Positions 42,246-50,524 of a stretch of DNA of 64,000 nucleotides are shown in pieces. The position numbers and the translations under genes were made by a program. The stretch lies in the NCBI RefSeq assembly GCF_035994185.1, contig NZ_CP108538.1, positions 992,001 to 1,056,000 on the forward strand. Reading direction: 5' to 3'. The notes under the pieces are model-generated. The model did no database searches. It was not told the DNA's origin and worked only from the letters and a program-made list of their open reading frames with translations. Origin of the DNA: Streptomyces sp. NBC_01217. Lineage in GTDB: Bacteria > Actinomycetota > Actinomycetes > Streptomycetales > Streptomycetaceae. Within the stretch, counting starts at the first letter, position 1. Every line of letters starts with the position of its first letter.

Positions 42246-42965
42246 ATGAGTGATCTCACGGCCAAGGTCATAACGGCACACGGCGGCATGGACCGCTACT
42301 CGCAGTACGAGTCGGTCACGGTCGACTTCCGCTCCGCAGGGGCGCTGTGGGCGGTGAAAGGGCAGGAGGGCGTCTTCGACCGCGCTGCCGTGCGAGTCGA
42401 CCTGCATCGACAGCACGCGAGCCACTACCCCTTCACCGCACCGGGCCTGCGCACCTCCTTCACCGCCGAGCGCGTGGCCGTGGAGAACGACTCCGGCGAG
42501 GTGCAGGCCGAGCGCCGGTCACCCCGGGACGCCTTTGCGGGTCACACCCTCGAAACCCCTTGGGACGACCTGCACGTCGCCTACTTCGCCGGTTACGCGA
42601 TGTGGACGTACCTGACGTCACCCTTCACTTTCACCTCCCCCGGTTTCCGAACCGAGGAGCTGCCCGCTGTGACCGAGGGGGGCGAGACGTGGGCCCGGCT
42701 CAAGGTCACGTTCCCCGAGAACCTTGCGACGCACAGCCGGGAGCAGGTCTTCTACTTCGACAAGGACGGACTGCTCCGCAGGCACGACTACACCGCGGAG
42801 GTCCTCAACGCCGGACCGGCCGCGCACTACACCTTCGATCACGCGGAGTTCGGCGGGATCGTGGTCCCCACCAGGCGCCGCGTCCACCCGCTCGGAGAGG
42901 GAGGTGTGGTGGTGCGCGACATCGAACTCGTCACAATCGACATCGAGGACGTCAAGTTCGCGTGA
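42246..42965 (+). CDS. Conserved hypothetical protein, TetR target (239 aa)
   Basis: ATG 42246 with AGGAGA about 13 nt upstream. The sequence is beta-rich and acidic: VITAHGGMDRYSQYESVTVDF at the start resembles small lipoprotein-carrier-like beta proteins, later WARLKVTFPENLATHSREQVFYFDKDGLLRRHDYTAE and a closing PTRRRVHPL strand. Proteins of this type occur in actinobacteria next to TetR regulators and oxidoreductases, and their function is unknown to me. A GACCGGTC-type operator precedes it, and the ancestral regulator gene lies across the IS. A strong terminator follows. Confidence 0.8.
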   Translation: MSDLTAKVITAHGGMDRYSQYESVTVDFRSAGALWAVKGQEGVFDRAAVRVDLHRQHASHYPFTAPGLRTSFTAERVAVENDSGEVQAERRSPRDAFAGHTLETPWDDLHVAYFAGYAMWTYLTSPFTFTSPGFRTEELPAVTEGGETWARLKVTFPENLATHSREQVFYFDKDGLLRRHDYTAEVLNAGPAAHYTFDHAEFGGIVVPTRRRVHPLGEGGVVVRDIELVTIDIEDVKFA

Positions 42966-42985
42966 CGCCGGCCCGGCCCTCCGAA

Positions 42986-43030
42986 CGACTCTCACCCCTT
43001 GGCCTCTCGAAGGCCAAGGGGTGGGAGTCG
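42986..43030. terminator. Bidirectional terminator hairpin
   Basis: Two 20-nt arms (42986-43005 and 43011-43030) pair with a single G-U wobble around a 5-nt CTCGA loop. It lies between the convergent genes ending at 42965 and 43094. Confidence 0.85.
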
Positions 43031-43093
43031 AGGTCCGCGCCGGCACATACCCCGCTCCGTCCAGGGTTCGCAGCCGGTACCGAGCGACCCCGG

Positions 43094-43714
43094 TCAGACT
43101 GCAGCCACACCCGGTTCGGGGGCGCGCGCTCCCAGAAGAGCGAGGCAGTTCGACCAGAGGGCATCGAGCTGAGCGGTGTTGTTGTAGAGCTTCGCGAACA
43201 ACACCTGCCCCTCCAACTGCGCGACGACGGAACGGGCGGCCTCACGAACATCGGCGACCGTCACATCACCGCGCTCCGCGGCTGCCGCGATCACCTCTTC
43301 CACCAAGTCGACCTGGGCATCGAAGATCTCCTGCAGACGCTCCCGGATGGCCTCCGTCTGGTTGCTCAGCTCCAGCGTGAGGTTGCCGAACATGCACCCG
43401 GACACGGTTCCGCACGTCGCCTGTCCTGCGCGCTGGGCGGCAGCGGTCTCCTCGAAGAGCTGCCGGAGCCGCAGCAGGGGCTCCTGGTCGCTCCGCAGAG
43501 CGCGATCCCATTCGCGTCGCTGAGTAGCCCACTGCTCATCGAGCACGGCCAGCGCCAAGACTTCCTTGGACTCGAAGAAGTAGTAGAAGCTGCCCTTGGG
43601 CACAGCAGCCGTCTTGCAGATCTCCGCCACGCCCAGCGCCGAGTATCCCCGCAGTTCGATCAAAGACTGCGCAGCACTGAGAATCTTGCCCCTGGCATCG
43701 CTCGTCCGTCCCAT
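43094..43714 (-). CDS. TetR-family regulator of the GACCGGTC regulon
   Basis: 206 residues from ATG 43714. Helix-turn-helix ILSAAQSLIELRGYSALGVAEICKTAAVPKGSFYYFFESKEVLAL, recognition motif VPKGSFYYFF. The ligand domain contains CGTVSGCMFGNLTLELSNQTEAIRERL, with two Cys seven residues apart that could act as a redox or electrophile sensor. Two operator-like sites (43728-43740 and 43753-43765) lie in front of it, and four perfect GACCGGTC palindromes control the next divergent gene pair. It is most similar in layout to the TetR at 40300-40872. Confidence 0.88.
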   Translation of the reverse strand: MGRTSDARGKILSAAQSLIELRGYSALGVAEICKTAAVPKGSFYYFFESKEVLALAVLDEQWATQRREWDRALRSDQEPLLRLRQLFEETAAAQRAGQATCGTVSGCMFGNLTLELSNQTEAIRERLQEIFDAQVDLVEEVIAAAAERGDVTVADVREAARSVVAQLEGQVLFAKLYNNTAQLDALWSNCLALLGARAPEPGVAAV

Positions 43715-43727
43715 GGCTTCAGTATAC

Positions 43728-43765
43728 GACCATTCGACTACTGGGTAAGCAAACCGGTCATCTAG
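43728..43765. promoter_or_regulatory. Two degenerate operators before the TetR gene
   Basis: On the minus strand TAGTCGAATGGTC (43728-43740) and TAGATGACCGGT (within 43753-43765) match the TAG-(A/C)-CGACCGGTC pattern of the wrbA/SDR region at about 10-11 of 13 positions, suggesting autoregulation. Confidence 0.5.
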
Positions 43766-43786
43766 CACTTCCGCCGGATACGACCG

Positions 43787-43822
43787 CAGGTCGGCGCCGC
43801 TGCGAGCAGCGGCGCCGACCTG
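43787..43822. terminator. Terminator of the wrbA-like gene
   Basis: Perfect 17-bp stem (43787-43803 with 43806-43822) and a minimal GA loop, 25 nt past the wrbA-like stop on the minus strand. Confidence 0.8.
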
Positions 43823-43846
43823 CGCGTAGGGGAAGAACCCGTCCTG

Positions 43847-44473
43847 CTACGCGGCAGCCTTCAGGTTCGCGGCGATCTTCACGACGCGCTCCGCCTGATG
43901 GCGCGCGGCGGCGCGCGTGGTGTCGTTCACTGGCAGGGTGCCCTGCCCGTCCACGTGGGAGGTGCCGTAGGGGTTGCCGTCCAGGAACTTGACCGGGTCG
44001 GTGAATCCCGGAGCGACGACGATGCCTCCGAAGTGGTGGACCGAGGTGTACAACGCCTGGAGTGTCGTCTCCTGCCCTGCGTGGGCGGTCGCGGACGACG
44101 TGAAGCCGCTGTAGACCTTGTCGGCCAGCTTGCCCTGCGCCCAGAGGCCTCCAAGGGTGTCCATGAACTGCTTGAGCTGGGCGGACAGATTGCCGAAGCG
44201 CGTCGCGGTGCCGAACAGAACCGCGTCGGCCCACTCGATGTCGTCCACGGACGCCTCCGGGATGTCGACCGTGGCGGCATGGTTGGCGGCCCACGCCGGG
44301 TTCGACTGAATGGCTTCCCAGGGAGCGAGCTCCGCCGCCTTCACCAGGCGGACTTCGGCGCCGGCCTTGACCGCGGCATCGCGCAGTTCCCTGGCGATCT
44401 CGGTGATGGTGCCGGTGGAGGAGTAGTAGACGATTGCGACGTTCACGGGAGTGGTCACGGTCATGGTTTCCAT
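43847..44473 (-). CDS. wrbA: NAD(P)H:quinone oxidoreductase, WrbA type
   Basis: 208 residues (ATG 44473; an ATG at 44464 is an equal alternative). Flavodoxin-like fold: VAIVYYSSTGTITEIARELRDAA binds FMN phosphate, then ADAVLFGTATRFGNLSAQLKQFMDTLGGLW and the third loop FTSSATAHAGQETTLQAL. All are hallmarks of WrbA, a tetrameric FMN enzyme reducing quinones by two electrons. Its promoter region carries four GACCGGTC palindromes, two of them in the orientation facing this gene, so it should be repressed by a nearby TetR and induced by quinones or related stress. Confidence 0.9.
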   Translation of the reverse strand: METMTVTTPVNVAIVYYSSTGTITEIARELRDAAVKAGAEVRLVKAAELAPWEAIQSNPAWAANHAATVDIPEASVDDIEWADAVLFGTATRFGNLSAQLKQFMDTLGGLWAQGKLADKVYSGFTSSATAHAGQETTLQALYTSVHHFGGIVVAPGFTDPVKFLDGNPYGTSHVDGQGTLPVNDTTRAAARHQAERVVKIAANLKAAA

Positions 44474-44504
44474 TCATGGGTGAGCGGAAGGGTCGGAAGT
44501 AGTA

Positions 44505-44645
44505 GCCGACCGGTCTAGTAGAAATGTAGACGACCGGTCTACAAACAACAAGGCCACCCAGTGCACCCTCCGTCTCGCCACGAACGAGAGCGTTCCACAT
44601 TGACCGGTGTCGACCGGTCGTCTACTTTTATATGACCGGTCGGCT
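44505..44645. promoter_or_regulatory. Divergent promoter with four GACCGGTC operators
   Basis: Perfect palindromes GACCGGTC at 44508-44515, 44532-44539, 44612-44619 and 44634-44641, plus GACCGGTG at 44602-44609. The outer pair extends to TAGCCGACCGGTC and the inner pair to TAGACGACCGGTC. The left two read on the + strand, the right two on the minus strand, so each gene has one site of each kind. Confidence 0.8.
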
Positions 44646-44677
44646 AGCACCGCTTCCACCATCCACGAGAGGCCGTC

Positions 44678-45391
44678 ATGAATACTCAGGGACAGAAGGT
44701 CGCCGTCATCACCGGCGCATCGCAGGGCATCGGCGCAGGGCTCGTCACCGCCTACCGCAAGCTGGGCTACGCCGTCGTCGCCACCTCGCGCAGCATGGAG
44801 GAGTCCAGTGACGCCGACATTCTCACCATCCGGGGGGACATCGCCGACCGCGCCACCGCCGAGCACGTCATCGCGGCGGGCCTGGAGCGGTTCGGCCGCA
44901 TCGACACGCTCGTCAACAACGCCGGCGTCTTCGTCTCCAAGCCGTTCACCGAGTTCACCGAAGACGATTACGACAAGGTGATGGGGGTGAACGTCAACGG
45001 CTTCTTCCGCATCAGCCAGCTCGTGATCGAGCAGATGCTCAAGCAGGGTGGCGGACACATCGTGCAGATCACGACCAGCCTCGTCGAGCACCCCAACTCC
45101 AACGTGCCCTCCGTACTCGCCTCCCTGTCCAAGGGCGGCCTCCAGGCCGCCACCAAGGCTCTGGCCATCGAGTACGCCTCCCGGGGGATCCGCTCCAACG
45201 CGGTCGCCCTGGGCACGATCAAGACGCCCATGCACCCGGAGCAGTACCACGCCGCGCTCGCCGAACTGCACCCCGTGGGCCGCATGGGCGAGATCAGCGA
45301 CATCGCCGACGCGGTGCTCTACCTGGAAAACGCCCCATTCGTCACCGGTGCGATCCTGCCCGTCGACGGTGGGCAGACCGCCGGGCACTGA
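44678..45391 (+). CDS. Short-chain dehydrogenase/reductase with non-canonical active site
   Basis: 237 residues. KVAVITGASQGIGAGLV is the cofactor loop, TLVNNAGVFV the NNAG motif, and FVTGAILPVDGG the usual end. The catalytic YxxxK reads A-S-L-S-K: the Lys is kept and the Tyr is Ala. I recall a sub-family with this LASLxKGG form, so it may be a stable variant and not a mutation. First gene of a + strand operon with a SnoaL-like and a muconolactone-isomerase-like gene, under the GACCGGTC operators. The combination suggests handling of aromatic or quinone-like compounds. Confidence 0.88.
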   Translation: MNTQGQKVAVITGASQGIGAGLVTAYRKLGYAVVATSRSMEESSDADILTIRGDIADRATAEHVIAAGLERFGRIDTLVNNAGVFVSKPFTEFTEDDYDKVMGVNVNGFFRISQLVIEQMLKQGGGHIVQITTSLVEHPNSNVPSVLASLSKGGLQAATKALAIEYASRGIRSNAVALGTIKTPMHPEQYHAALAELHPVGRMGEISDIADAVLYLENAPFVTGAILPVDGGQTAGH

Positions 45392-45650
45392 CCCCGCCGG
45401 GCACCCTGGGCCGACGCCACCGCCCCGCAAAGGACGGGATGAGGAGTTTCCCGTGGCTTCACCATTGGCCTCCACTTCACCGACACCTGCAGCGATTCGG
45501 TGCCCCTCGGTACCCCGCTCTGCATGACCCGACCGACCCGAGGTGCAGAAGGTGGCCGGACTGCCCGACGCCTGGCGATGCCGGGTCGGGGCCGGGACCA
45601 GCCCCATGAACTACGAGAGCCGTTGCCGAACAAGAAAGAGGACCAGGACC

Positions 45651-46016
45651 ATGACTCACCCCATGCAAGAAGTGCTCGACCGGTGGAAGGCTGCCTTCGA
45701 CAACCACCAGCCGGACGTGATCGCGCAGTTGTACACCCCGGACGCGCTCTTCCAGGGCTTCGGACCGACAGTTGTGGTCGGCCGGGACGCGGTACGCGCG
45801 TACTACGAGGCAGTCGACGCCGACCGGCGGGCCGATGTGACGGTCCTTCACACCTACACCCTCGACGACCAGGTCGCCGGCGGCTTCGCCGACATCACCT
45901 TCAGCGGTGCGGACGGCTGGGAGGCCAAGGTCCACCTGTCCCTCGTCCTGCACCGCGAGTACGACGACTGGAAGATCCGCCAGTATCACGTCTCCCGGGT
46001 CATCACCCAGGACTGA
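45651..46016 (+). CDS. SnoaL/SgcJ-like NTF2-fold protein
   Basis: 121 residues from ATG 45651 with GAAAGAGGA upstream. MQEVLDRWKAAFDNHQPDVIAQLYTPDALFQGFGP is the conserved opening of SgcJ/EcaC and related NTF2-like proteins; ADITFSGADGWEAKVHLSLVLHREYDDWKIRQYHVS gives the curved sheet. It follows the SDR gene by 259 nt without another gene and precedes the isomerase gene by 71 nt. Probably a small cyclase or isomerase of the same pathway, or a binding protein. Confidence 0.85.
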   Translation: MTHPMQEVLDRWKAAFDNHQPDVIAQLYTPDALFQGFGPTVVVGRDAVRAYYEAVDADRRADVTVLHTYTLDDQVAGGFADITFSGADGWEAKVHLSLVLHREYDDWKIRQYHVSRVITQD

Positions 46017-46087
46017 CGCTGCCCTGTCACCCGCACTCCCCTCGATCGTCGGCGTCCATGGCGCCTCGGCTGCATTGGAGAAAGACC

Positions 46088-46390
46088 ATGCGTGAATTCC
46101 TCGTCGAGCTCACCACGACCGTTCCCGAAGGCACCGACCCGGCCGAGGTCGACCGGATCCGCGCCGCGGAATCCGTACGCGCCGGAGAACTCGCGGCCGA
46201 CGGGCACCTCGTACGCCTGTGGCGCCCTGTCGGAGAGGTGCGCAGCATCGGCCTGTGGCGCGCCGACGACGAATCCGGGCTACGGGAGAAGGTGCTCGGC
46301 ACCCTGCCGCTGTGGCCCTGGATGACCGCGGCCATCACCCCGCTGCAATCCCACCCCAATGACCCCGGCAGCGCCGGCCCAGCCGCCTGA
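46088..46390 (+). CDS. Muconolactone delta-isomerase-like protein
   Basis: 100 residues; ATG 46088 with GGAGAAAG at 46077-46084. MREFLVELTTTVPEGTDPAEVDRIRAAE is the typical start of the muconolactone isomerase family (ferredoxin-like decamer), and LVRLWRPVGEVRSIGLWRADDESGLREKVLGTLPLWPWM completes it. True muconolactone isomerases act in catechol degradation, but no other catechol genes are present, so this member probably serves a different aromatic or lactone substrate together with the SDR. Confidence 0.85.
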   Translation: MREFLVELTTTVPEGTDPAEVDRIRAAESVRAGELAADGHLVRLWRPVGEVRSIGLWRADDESGLREKVLGTLPLWPWMTAAITPLQSHPNDPGSAGPAA

Positions 46391-46768
46391 CACCTCTCAC
46401 GGCCACCCCCGGCCGGTCCACCGCGACGCAGCTCCGCAACGAGCCTGTTCGGTGAGCAGCCCAAGGCTCCGTCGACTGCCAGCCGCCCACTCCGCACCGA
46501 ATTGCCCGATTACAACACAACGCAGTCAGCACCAAGTCGGCGCAGGAGTCAGCACTGCCCTCGCGAAATATGCCGAACAGTGCAACCCGGACAGCCCTCC
46601 CCTGCGCGGCCTCCCCACCCCACCATGCGGAGACAGACCCGCACCCCCTCCCCGTAGCGGCAGCCCGCACACTGCGCACCGGAACTATGGTGTCCCGCCA
46701 CATACGCCCCTGACCTGGCCCTTCCTACGGTATGGCGACACAGCAACGTCCCCGCCAAACATCCGGAA
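46391..46768. other. Intergenic stretch at the accessory/core boundary
   Basis: 378 nt with no supported gene, separating the decayed accessory region from the compact right-hand part. A run of lower GC near 46495-46580 may hold promoter elements. Confidence 0.4.
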
Positions 46769-46777
46769 GTGGTACCC

Positions 46778-48163
46778 ATGGCCGCCCCAGCAACCTCCCC
46801 ACCAGCACCGTCGAACCTCCGCCGGATCGTCGCCGCAAGTCTCATAGGGACCACCATCGAGTGGTACGACTTCTTCCTGTACGGGTCAGCTGCCGCGCTG
46901 GTCTTCAACAAGCTGTTCTTCCCGGAGTCCGACCCGCTCGTCGGCACGCTCCTCTCCTTCCTCACCTACGCGATCGGCTTCGCCGCCCGGCCGCTCGGAG
47001 CCCTGGTGTTCGGGCACTTCGGCGACCGGCTGGGCCGCAAGAAGCTGCTGGTGCTCAGTCTGCTGATGATGGGCGGAGCGACGTTCGCCATCGGGCTGCT
47101 GCCCACGCATGCCACGGTCGGGGCAGCCGCCCCCGTACTGCTCACCGTCCTGCGTCTGGTGCAGGGCTTCGCCCTCGGTGGTGAGTGGGGCGGGGCTGTG
47201 CTGCTGGTGTCGGAACACGGGGACGCCAAGCGGCGCGGGTTCTGGGCCTCCTGGCCGCAAACAGGTGCGCCGGCCGGGCAGTTGCTCGCCACCGGGGTGC
47301 TCGCCGCGCTCACCGCGCTGATGTCGGACTCCGCCTTCGAAGCCTGGGGCTGGCGCATCCCGTTCCTGCTCTCGGGCGTACTGGTGATCGTCGGCCTGTG
47401 GATTCGTCTCTCTGTCGATGAATCGCCGGTGTTCAAGGCCGCGCTGGCACAGGCCGAGGGACGCAAGGCGGTCGCCTCGGCGGCCGAGAAGATGCCTCTC
47501 GTCGCCGTCCTTCGCCACCACTGGCGCGATGTGCTCATCGCCATGGGCGCCAGGATGGCGGAGAACATCAGCTACTACGTGATCACCGCGTTCATCCTCG
47601 TGTACGCGACGACGGCCGCGGACCTGAACAGGCAGACGGCGCTGAACGCCGTGCTCATCGCCTCCGCCGTCCACTTCGCGGTCATCCCGGTGTGGGGCGC
47701 GCTGTCGGACCGGTTCGGCCGCAAACCCATCTATCTGGTCGGGGCGGTCGGTGTGGGGCTGTGGATGTTCCCGTTCTTCGCGCTGATCGACAGCAGCAGC
47801 TTCGCAAGCCTGCTGCTCGCCGTCACGGTCGGACTCATCTTCCACGGCGCGATGTACGCACCCCAAGCGGCCTTCTTCTCGGAGATGTTCGCGACCCGGA
47901 TGCGGTACTCGGGTGCATCGATCGGTGCCCAGTTCTCGTCGGTCGCGGCCGGTGCCCCGGCGCCGCTCATCGCCACCGCGCTGCTGGAGAAGTACCACAG
48001 CTCGACACTGATCTCGCTGTACGTGATCGCCGCGGCGCTCATCACCGTCCTGGCGGTCGCCTGCGCCAAGGAGACCAGGGACCGGGATCTCGCGGACATC
48101 GAGGGAGCCACCGCGGAGGCGGACGCACCCGCGGCGCTGTCCGCCGACGCCCGTACCGTCTGA
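46778..48163 (+). CDS. MHS-family MFS transporter (proline-betaine/shikimate-like)
   Basis: 461 residues from ATG 46778 (GGAAG upstream; GTG 46769 possible). Twelve membrane helices. ASLIGTTIEWYDFFLYGSAAALVF, RPLGALVFGHFGDRLGRKKLL, LVQGFALGGEWGGAVLLVSEH and FGRKPIYLVGAVG are the signatures of the metabolite:H+ symporter family (ShiA, ProP, KgtP). The substrate is probably a small carboxylate or betaine taken up with protons. A strong hairpin follows; the next gene is convergent. Confidence 0.9.
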   Translation: MAAPATSPPAPSNLRRIVAASLIGTTIEWYDFFLYGSAAALVFNKLFFPESDPLVGTLLSFLTYAIGFAARPLGALVFGHFGDRLGRKKLLVLSLLMMGGATFAIGLLPTHATVGAAAPVLLTVLRLVQGFALGGEWGGAVLLVSEHGDAKRRGFWASWPQTGAPAGQLLATGVLAALTALMSDSAFEAWGWRIPFLLSGVLVIVGLWIRLSVDESPVFKAALAQAEGRKAVASAAEKMPLVAVLRHHWRDVLIAMGARMAENISYYVITAFILVYATTAADLNRQTALNAVLIASAVHFAVIPVWGALSDRFGRKPIYLVGAVGVGLWMFPFFALIDSSSFASLLLAVTVGLIFHGAMYAPQAAFFSEMFATRMRYSGASIGAQFSSVAAGAPAPLIATALLEKYHSSTLISLYVIAAALITVLAVACAKETRDRDLADIEGATAEADAPAALSADARTV

Positions 48164-48187
48164 GCCGTACCTGCCGTACCTGCCGAA

Positions 48188-48226
48188 CTCGCCGGACGGG
48201 CCGGGAAACCGGTCCCGTCCGGCGAG
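48188..48226. terminator. Bidirectional terminator between transporter and NUDIX genes
   Basis: Perfect 13-bp stem CTCGCCGGACGGG / CCCGTCCGGCGAG with a further CCGG/CCGG pairing inside, located between stops at 48163 and 48236. Confidence 0.85.
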
Positions 48227-48235
48227 CGGCGTGTG

Positions 48236-48715
48236 TCAGTGCTGAGGAGTGGGTTCGAACCAGGTGGGTTCGTCGGTCAGCGACTGCTTGATCCGGAAGA
48301 GACCGAACTCGGTCAACGGCGGCAGCGCGTCCACCGGGAACCAGCCCACCTCCAGAGACTCGTCGTCATTGACGCGCGCCTCGCCGCCGGTCGCCCGGCA
48401 GCGGAAGGTGACGTCCAGATACTGGCAGCGGTCGCCATTGGCGTACTCCACCGGTTCCAGAGCCTGGGTGAGCACCACACGCTCCGCCACACAGTGCACG
48501 GCGGTCTCCTCGTACACCTCGCGCTCCGCCGTCCTCGCCGGCTGCTCACCCGGCTCGCTGATACCGCCGATGACCGCCCACTGGCCGGTGTCGGCGCGGC
48601 GCCCGAGCAGCACTCTTCCCTCGTCGTCGAAGACCACGGCGGTGACGCCCGGCAGCAGGAGCAGCTGGTGGCCCGCGGTGGCGCGGATCTCGCGGATGAA
48701 GTCAGGAGTAGCCAT
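48236..48715 (-). CDS. NUDIX hydrolase
   Basis: 159 residues. The NUDIX box is complete: GGISEPGEQPARTAEREVYEET, with the Glu residues that bind Mg2+. PGVTAVVFDDEGRVLLGRRADTGQWAVIGG is the preceding strand-loop and WFPVDALPPL the usual closing loop. It hydrolyses a nucleoside-diphosphate-linked compound; the substrate cannot be read from sequence. The gene ends convergently with the transporter and starts 30 nt before the lnt stop on the same strand, so it is probably co-transcribed with lnt upstream. Confidence 0.9.
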   Translation of the reverse strand: MATPDFIREIRATAGHQLLLLPGVTAVVFDDEGRVLLGRRADTGQWAVIGGISEPGEQPARTAEREVYEETAVHCVAERVVLTQALEPVEYANGDRCQYLDVTFRCRATGGEARVNDDESLEVGWFPVDALPPLTEFGLFRIKQSLTDEPTWFEPTPQH

Positions 48716-48745
48716 GAGCCGACTCTACGTGGCGCGCGCGACGGA

Positions 48746-50335
48746 TCAGCGGCTCCGCCGGAGCCGTACCGAACGCATGAGGACCCAGCCGAGACCCGCC
48801 ACCGCGACCAGTGCGAGCACCCCTTCGGGGAGCGAGCCCATCCGCGTCGCGGGTGTCAGCGAGGACCTCAGCGGCACCTCGTCCACGAGTGCGTCCGCGG
48901 TGAACAGCTTGGTCTTCTGGACGATCGTCCCGTCCGGGCGGATGACCGCGCTGACCCCGCTGGTGACGGGGACGACGACGGACCTGCTGTGCTCGACGGC
49001 CCGCACCCTGGACATGGCCAGCTGCTGATAGGTCATCTCGCTGCGTCCGAAGGTGGCGTTGTTGCTGGGTACGGCGATCAGCTGGCTGCCGTGCTCGACG
49101 GTGTCCCGTACGGCGTCGTCGAAGGCGGCTTCGTAGCAGGTGACAAGCCCCACCCGGGTGCCCGCCAGATCGAAGACGCCGACCTTCTTGCCCGGTCCGA
49201 AGTCGCGCTGCACCCGGTCGACGTCCGAGCTGAAGACGCGTGCGACGGAACGCATCGGCATGTACTCGCCGAAGGGCTGGATGTGGCGCTTGTCGTACGT
49301 GGCGACAGGGCCGCCGTTCGGGTCCCACTGGATGAGGGTGTTGCGCAGCTTGCCGGTGTCGGGCTCGACGACCGCGCCGACCACGGTGGGGGCGTTGATG
49401 GCCTTCACGGCCTCGTCGATGACGATCCGCGCGTCCGCGTTGCGGTAGGGGTCGAGGTCGGAGGAGTTCTCGGGCCACAGGACGAAGTCGGGCTGCGGCA
49501 CCTTGCCCGCCTTCACCTCGCGGGCGAGCTGTTCGGTACGGCGTACGTGGTTGTCGAGGACGGCGCGGCGCTGGGAGTTGAAGTCGAGTCCGAGGCGCGG
49601 CACATTGCCCTGGATCGCCGCGACGGTCGCGGTGCCGTCCTGCGCCGAGTCGTCGACGAGCGGCAGCGCGGCCAGCGCCCCGGCCAGGGGTACGAGGACG
49701 GTTACAGCTGCGGCGGCGACCGCGGCTCGGGGGACCTGACCGGTGCTGCGGTACGTACGGAAGGAACGCACCGCTTCGAAGAGGCCGAAGCCGCACAGCA
49801 CCACCGCGAACGAGAGCAGCGGTGTGCCGCCGACGGCCGCGAGCGGCAGGAATACGCTGTCCGCCTGTCCGAACGCGATCTTGCCCCAGGGGAAGCCGCC
49901 GAAGGGCACCCTGGCCCGGATCCCCTCGTCCAGGGCCCAGACAGCGGCGCCCCACACCGGCCACCAGGCGAGGCGGGACACCGCGGCGATCCCGACGCAG
50001 CCGACCGCGACGAACAGCGCCTCGGCGGCGGCGAGTGCCAGCCACGGCACCGGACCGACCTCCTCGCCCGTCCAGTTCAGCAGCGGCAGCATGAAGCCCA
50101 GTCCCGCGAGGAGGCCGAGACCGAACGCGGCGCGCAGCCTGCGCTCGTGCAGCACCCAGCCGAGCAGCGCGAAACCGGGCAGAACCAGCCACCACAGGGG
50201 CCGGGGCGGGAAGCTCAGGTACAGCAGCACGCCCGAGATCACGGCTGCTGCGGGCCGAACGAGCCTCAGCTGCCTCCCACGGGGAACGGAAGCAGGCTGC
50301 GTAGGCTCGTCGACTGAGGTGATGGTGGCGCTCAC
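48746..50335 (-). CDS. lnt: Apolipoprotein N-acyltransferase
   Basis: 529 residues from GTG 50335. Six or seven membrane helices fill residues 25-235 (ending LAALPLVDD), then the nitrilase-like periplasmic domain. The catalytic triad is complete: Glu289 (LWPENSSD), Lys349 (YDKRHIQPFGEY) and Cys400 (LVTCYEAAFDD). Lnt adds the third fatty acid to lipoproteins at the outer face of the membrane. Actinobacteria often have two copies. The last membrane helix (EGVLALVAVAGLGWVLM) is present and length is normal. Confidence 0.92.
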   Translation of the reverse strand: MSATITSVDEPTQPASVPRGRQLRLVRPAAAVISGVLLYLSFPPRPLWWLVLPGFALLGWVLHERRLRAAFGLGLLAGLGFMLPLLNWTGEEVGPVPWLALAAAEALFVAVGCVGIAAVSRLAWWPVWGAAVWALDEGIRARVPFGGFPWGKIAFGQADSVFLPLAAVGGTPLLSFAVVLCGFGLFEAVRSFRTYRSTGQVPRAAVAAAAVTVLVPLAGALAALPLVDDSAQDGTATVAAIQGNVPRLGLDFNSQRRAVLDNHVRRTEQLAREVKAGKVPQPDFVLWPENSSDLDPYRNADARIVIDEAVKAINAPTVVGAVVEPDTGKLRNTLIQWDPNGGPVATYDKRHIQPFGEYMPMRSVARVFSSDVDRVQRDFGPGKKVGVFDLAGTRVGLVTCYEAAFDDAVRDTVEHGSQLIAVPSNNATFGRSEMTYQQLAMSRVRAVEHSRSVVVPVTSGVSAVIRPDGTIVQKTKLFTADALVDEVPLRSSLTPATRMGSLPEGVLALVAVAGLGWVLMRSVRLRRSR

Positions 50336-50524
50336 CCGGCGGAGTCTACGGTGGTCAGCTGTGTGTCCGGCAGTCCTGCCCGCGTACTGGAACCCTGCGT
50401 GCCGGATCGTTTCGTCACTTTCCCGCACAGATCCGGGCCGCTGCCGTTACCGTGTCCGCCAGTCCCCGCCGAACGGCCGGATCCGGCCGTTGAGTACGGG
50501 ACGGTCACAGGTCGGGGGGCGCGC

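Noticed and set aside
44505..44645. CRISPR-like or iteron repeats
   Set aside because: The repeated GACCGGTC units are short palindromes in a divergent promoter, mirror-oriented, without spacers or replication genes; operators explain them better.
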